Source: a candidate division TM6 bacterium GW2011_GWF2_37_49
GTDB lineage: Bacteria > Babelota > Babeliae > Babelales > RVW-14
NCBI GenBank assembly: GCA_000989955.1
Contig: LBTE01000006.1
Location: forward strand, 183,944 to 247,943
Direction: 5' to 3'
Length of the DNA stretch: 64,000 bases
A program made the position numbers and the translations under genes. This document shows positions 62,945-64,000 of this stretch, piece after piece (the first letter of the stretch is position 1; every line of letters begins with the position of its first letter). The notes beneath the pieces are model-generated. The model did not search any database, was not told the DNA's origin, and saw only the letters and a program-made list of their open reading frames with translations.

Positions 62945-64000
62945 ATGTCTAAGCGTTTGAAATTATTATTTATTACAGCTTTTTTTGTTAATTTTTTCGT
63001 GCAAGGTGATGTTGGTAATCTTAAAGACTCGCTCACAATTTTAAAACCGAATTATTTTAGATATTCAATTATTCATGGAAGTTTATGATTCAGCTTGGGA
63101 CCGAAAAAAGGGTGACAAGAAGGATGAGTTAGTTGATTCTAAAAATGTACCGGCATTGGTCTTGCTGATCGATCAATTATTTCATAGACCGCCAAACACT
63201 GCAGGGAGAGCCAATTTTACTCCGACAGTGCCAATAAAAGCTTTAGCGCACGATGATTTAGCCAGCTTAATTGCAGAGATTTTGGCGCTGACACTAAAAT
63301 CGGAATTCACCGAGTTTCTGGAAAAATTTAAAACTCTGGATAAAAGTAAGTTGCAGTCGTACAAAGAGTTTTCGCAAAACGTTAAATTGTTTAAAGGTGC
63401 TGCAGATAAGGCTTTAATTTCGGTCAAACTCTTAGTGCCTGCCTTGCTTGAAAGTTTAGAACAAACTATTTTAACGCTCCAGGCCTTGGTTTTGGCGTGT
63501 TGTGCTGACAATAAATCCTCGCTTGCCGTATTTTATAAAACGCTTAATAAAAAGTGCTTAGAAATCAAGAAAGAATCGATTTTTGTTAAAGATGGGATGA
63601 TTGGATTAAACAACGTTTTGAAAAATCTAAAAAAATAAAGATTGAGCAGGCCTTAACCAATGCCTTGAATAAAAACGTTGCAGAAACCATTGAAAAAGAT
63701 CCGGCGCTTTATGAGTCTCTGATTTATTTTGCTTCATTGTCCGAAAATTATCCCAAAATTTCTAGCTACAGGCAGTCAACGCTTTATTGGAATGGAAAGA
63801 CGATAAGCGAATGGGGGACGTATCAATGCAGTTTTACCGATTGCATGGATAGTACGATGATGAATTTATCGAACATCATTGTTTTTAATCCTGATACGTC
63901 GAGTTTTGATTTAGACAACTTCAAACAAAAATGTAAGAACGCAACCCCAAATTCTAAAATCGAAAATTTTTATGCAGGCAAGCATCCAGCATTTGGGGAA
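62945..64000 (+). pseudogene. Frameshifted secreted-protein gene (three frames, open at window edge)
   Basis: Segment 1 (62945-63088, 47 codons, GGAG-like ribosome binding site) encodes a signal peptide LLFITAFFVNFFVQGD. Segment 2 (63075-63638, 187 codons, different frame) is a helical Leu/Lys-rich domain. Segment 3 (63638 to window end, same frame as segment 1, no start codon) encodes a domain with EWGTYQCSFTDCMDSTMMNL. The two shifts would compensate each other. It reads as one gene damaged by indels or by sequence error; separate overlapping genes are less likely because segment 3 lacks a start. No family is recognised. It continues beyond the window. Confidence 0.6.

Overview
The window reads as chromosomal DNA of an AT-rich, Gram-negative-type bacterium with a compact, host-dependent-looking genome. 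My best guess is a member of Candidatus Dependentiae (TM6/Babeliae) or a similar protist-associated lineage. This is inference: there is no 16S gene here. It rests on the low GC content, envelope genes of diderm type (lpxD, skp/ompH, bamD, PBP1A, sppA), ftsQ-ftsA-ftsZ division genes, a polyamine importer, frequent TTG/GTG starts, and many large secreted proteins of unknown function beside housekeeping genes.

Layout. 1-10 kb: partial uvrC, an M23 peptidase, a plant-DEG9-like serine protease, a MutS-type ATPase with a signal peptide, an S9 peptidase and an apparently self-regulated MerR regulator. 10-21 kb: tRNA-Ser(CGA), glmU-sbcD, a SulP transporter, tRNA-Leu(GAG), a repeat element, ruvA, then an ATP synthase Fo cluster (atpR-like, atpB, atpE) and a glycosyltransferase. 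The atpE product carries four fused c-subunit hairpins. 21-34 kb: a 1552-residue secreted PPDK-like protein, PBP1A, rlmB, and three secreted unknowns, two of them a recent tandem duplication. 34-38 kb: ftsQ-ftsA-ftsZ. 38-48 kb, mostly minus strand: yraN, bamD, sppA, rubredoxin, nurA, a PQ-loop protein, secA, a truncated comEC and yajC. 48-62 kb, mostly plus strand: eno-skp-lpxD-pth, a membrane protein followed by potABCD, then lepB and a frame-disrupted metG. 62-64 kb: secreted helical proteins, the last broken by frameshifts and running off the window.

The most unusual signals are these. (1) A diverse family of 80-300 bp intergenic repeats appears about a dozen times. Every copy in a tandem gene arrangement lies just downstream of a gene end and in one fixed orientation relative to that gene. 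(2) A four-hairpin Na+-type c subunit has ion-binding Glu residues spaced 80, 80 and 83 residues apart. (3) metG is split by an out-of-frame deletion. (4) MutS-type and PPDK-type ATPase domains sit behind signal peptides. (5) A textbook MerR promoter with a 19-bp spacer lies directly upstream of the merR-type gene.

Coordinates come from reading the sequence by eye. Repeat edges are approximate to about 10 bp, and start codons were adjusted where a ribosome binding site favoured an internal start.
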